Below, one piece after another: positions 62,495 to 64,000 of a DNA stretch of 64,000 nucleotides (the stretch's first letter is position 1; the number at the start of each line of letters is the position of its first letter). A model generated the notes under the pieces. It searched no databases and was not told the DNA's origin. It saw nothing but the letters and a program-made list of their open reading frames with translations. The translations under genes and the position numbers were made by a program. Source of the stretch: Planctomycetales bacterium. Lineage in GTDB: Bacteria; Planctomycetota; Phycisphaerae; SM23-33. The stretch lies in the NCBI GenBank assembly GCA_030612725.1, contig JAUWNJ010000005.1:1-64000 (forward strand), given 5' to 3'.

Positions 62495-63421
62495 CTACAC
62501 CGATATTGCCGATTGGGGGCTGTGGGACATTACTTCCGCGAACAGTTCCTCGCCCCATTGCCCGCGAATTGCACCAAGTTCAACCTCGCTGCATCGCTCC
62601 AACAGGCCGCTACCGTGTACGAAAAGCTCCGTAAGCAGCATAGGGTCGGAAAAAAACCTGTCCGACATTATCTGCCAGGTACTGACATACTGGTAATAGG
62701 GGTTGTCGTCAACATAGTATCTCTTGAGAAACAACTCTGCTTCGTCTTGACCATCTGTGATGTCCTGCAATACATTGCTCAGACCAGACAGATCGAACCG
62801 AACAACCACAACCGGATCCTCGATTTCCTTAGAGTAACTCCGGACCTCACCGATTTGGTCAAAACCGAGCAGTTTATAGAATCTAGCATGCCCTGGGCTT
62901 ACAGTGCCCAGGAAATCCGTGCAGCCGACCGCCAGCGCATGGGCAAACGAGCATCGCATCAGTTCAGTCATAACGGCGCTGTTGCGGTGAGAATCCGCAA
63001 CAATCCAATTGGTACCTTCACATATCTTTCGCCCTTGGGTCCGAAGTCCATCCACCTCGGTCTTGAAGGCTTTATCTGTAGGCAAGCCGAGTTCGGGGCT
63101 GTCCACTACAACGCTGGTTACACCCACAACTTCGTTACCAACCTTGGCGATGAACGTGGCGGTTTCCGGCAATGCCTCGAAAGATCGGATGCGAATACCG
63201 GTTTCATCCGGCTGAATGTATCCCTGTGCTACGAAAATGTCATGAACCAGTCTATAGGCCCCAGCAATATCCTCAAGCGTCGTCGCTCTTGTGATCTCCG
63301 CTCCCTGCATATCATTACTGAAAAGCCCGGAACGCTTCAGCAAGGCCATTCTGCGGCTTGTCGTCCTATGATCTGTTGCTGATTTCCCCCACTTTTTGGT
63401 AACCGTGGCTATTTCCGCCAT
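62495..63421 (-). CDS. exosortase-associated N-acyl amino acid synthase (FeeM-like GNAT)
   Basis: A 308-residue acyltransferase of the PEP-CTERM/exosortase-associated, FeeM-like group. ATTLEDIAGAYRLVHDIFVAQGYIQPDETGIRI at about 46-78 and VGVTSVVVDSPELGLPTDKAFKTEVDGLR form the family-specific front, CEGTNWIVADSHRN and MTELMRCSFAHALAVGCTDFLGTVSPGHARFYKLLGF belong to the acyl-acceptor and cofactor site. Such enzymes join an amino acid and a fatty acyl group from acyl-ACP or CoA. The start has a perfect AGGAGG at 7 bases. A terminator upstream separates it from the PEP-CTERM gene. Confidence 0.92.
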   Translation of the reverse strand: MAEIATVTKKWGKSATDHRTTSRRMALLKRSGLFSNDMQGAEITRATTLEDIAGAYRLVHDIFVAQGYIQPDETGIRIRSFEALPETATFIAKVGNEVVGVTSVVVDSPELGLPTDKAFKTEVDGLRTQGRKICEGTNWIVADSHRNSAVMTELMRCSFAHALAVGCTDFLGTVSPGHARFYKLLGFDQIGEVRSYSKEIEDPVVVVRFDLSGLSNVLQDITDGQDEAELFLKRYYVDDNPYYQYVSTWQIMSDRFFSDPMLLTELFVHGSGLLERCSEVELGAIRGQWGEELFAEVMSHSPQSAISV

Positions 63422-63561
63422 GACAAATCCTCCTGCAAAAACGCCCTCACTCGCCCCTTCATAGGAACAGTACGATTCACTTTCATCAGGAGCAAAACGA
63501 ATAAGCGAAAATAGACAGACTGGGGGAAATAGGAAAAATAGAAGTGGGTGCTACAAAATGT

Positions 63562-63593
63562 AAAAAACGCGGCGTGTATCCTTACACACCGCG
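63562..63593 (-). terminator. intrinsic terminator after the PEP-CTERM gene
   Basis: On the minus strand CGCGGTGTGTA and TACACGCCGCG pair around AGGA, followed by TTTTTT (63567-63562). It ends the transcript of the PEP-CTERM gene and lies upstream of the acyltransferase gene. Confidence 0.85.
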
Positions 63594-63633
63594 CACTACC
63601 CCCCAACAATACCGAAATATACCGGTTAGAGAC

Positions 63634-63663
63634 AAAGCCGATGGATAGCTATCCGTCGGCTTT
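63634..63663. repeat. second hairpin downstream of the PEP-CTERM gene
   Basis: AAAGCCGATGGATA and TATCCGTCGGCTTT form a near-perfect 14-bp stem with a GC centre. Together with the terminator at 63562 it gives two stacked hairpins after the gene. Confidence 0.7.
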
Positions 63664-63712
63664 AGAGTAAAGAACGCCCCTCCGTCTAATTATATCGATC
63701 GGAGCCTCATCC

Positions 63713-64000
63713 CTAATGGACGTTCCTTCTGCGGCGGATATAACCGAACAAGCCTGCTCCCCCAAGGGAAATGGTCAGTATCGTTATCGGCTCGGGGATC
63801 GGCGGCTCGTTAGAAACGGGGGGGGTGGGCGTCCGGCTCGTACCGTACCAGAAATCGACGTTATCGAGGTGTTCGGTAACGTCGAAATTGCTGGGCAACC
63901 CGCTCAAGGTAAAAACCACCGAATGCTTTATAAGTGGATCGGGATTGTCCGTCGGGGCGTTCCACGCCACTTTACTGTTTCCCGTGTAGGGGTCATCGTT
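63713..64000 (-). CDS. PEP-CTERM protein, C-terminal part (truncated by window edge)
   Basis: The frame is open to the right edge, so the N-terminus is missing. The end reads PPIPEPITILTISLGGAGLFGYIRRRRNVH: Pro-Glu-Pro, a hydrophobic helix and an Arg-rich tail, the standard exosortase sorting signal. Residues before it look like a beta-rich secreted domain (HSVVFTLSGLPSNFDVTEHLDNVDFWYGTS). It is a likely substrate type for the exosortase-EpsI fusion in this window. It is followed by two hairpins. Confidence 0.9.
   Translation of the reverse strand, partial: NDDPYTGNSKVAWNAPTDNPDPLIKHSVVFTLSGLPSNFDVTEHLDNVDFWYGTSRTPTPPVSNEPPIPEPITILTISLGGAGLFGYIRRRRNVH

Noticed and set aside
63170-63430. Possible sigma54 or sigma70 promoter upstream of the N-acyl amino acid synthase gene
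   Set aside because: No GG/GC pair with the needed 10-base spacing, and no convincing hexamers, were found in the leader.

Overview
The window looks like a chromosomal segment of a planctomycete, probably of the Phycisphaerae type, with moderate to high GC. The grounds are TTQP-rich linkers, many lineage-style secreted TPR and unknown-function proteins, a DUF4159/cyclase-repeat protein, and an exosortase/PEP-CTERM exopolysaccharide (EPS) locus. No rRNA, replication origin, CRISPR array or complete insertion sequence was seen, and the species cannot be named from sequence alone.

Left part (1-16.3 kb), mostly + strand: the tail of a membrane protein, a TPR lipoprotein, a FlgI-like (flagellar P-ring-like) lipoprotein, SMC, a small lipoprotein, an iron-sulfur-flavoprotein-like reductase, then a convergent pabC-like/pabB pair for p-aminobenzoate. 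A secreted unknown protein, an ECF sigma factor with a small membrane partner, a membrane protein and YjbQ follow.

Middle (16.5-25.7 kb): a DUF4159 protein with cyclase-like repeats, a 900-residue TPR protein, a double-VanZ protein, a multi-pass membrane protein and a zinc-metalloprotease/PDZ protein.

Right part (25.7-63.4 kb): one of the larger exosortase-linked EPS loci one could expect, nearly all on the minus strand. Read in the direction of transcription it has three blocks. (a) Wza lipoprotein, Wzz/GumC chain-length protein, ExeA-like ATPase, BY-kinase, FemAB-like protein, a tRNA-like element, glycosyltransferase, VanZ, glycosyltransferase, deacetylase. (b) From its own extended -10 promoter: Alg14-like/Alg13-like pair, Wzx flippase, methyltransferase, glycosyltransferase, Wzy/O-antigen ligase, a double GT4 protein, a GT4 remnant, GT2, ChbG-like deacetylase, GT39, CapK/PaaK-like ligase. 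(c) From a good sigma70-type promoter: an exosortase-EpsI fusion, a PrsT-like TPR protein split by an in-frame TAG, and a polysaccharide deacetylase. Together these would build, modify, flip, polymerise and export an EPS and process PEP-CTERM proteins.

Divergent from the Wza gene is a + strand cassette of PilZ (c-di-GMP receptor), HlyD/MacA-like adaptor, MacB-type permease, LolD-type ATPase and a PaaK-like adenylate-forming enzyme. It faces a convergent exosortase-associated N-acyl amino acid synthase gene. A PEP-CTERM protein, a likely substrate class of the exosortase, runs off the right edge. The most notable oddities are the interrupted PrsT-like gene, a degenerate tRNA inside the EPS operon, glycosyltransferase recombination scars, a 24-bp in-frame duplication in the SMC hinge, and the PilZ-exporter-ligase cassette.
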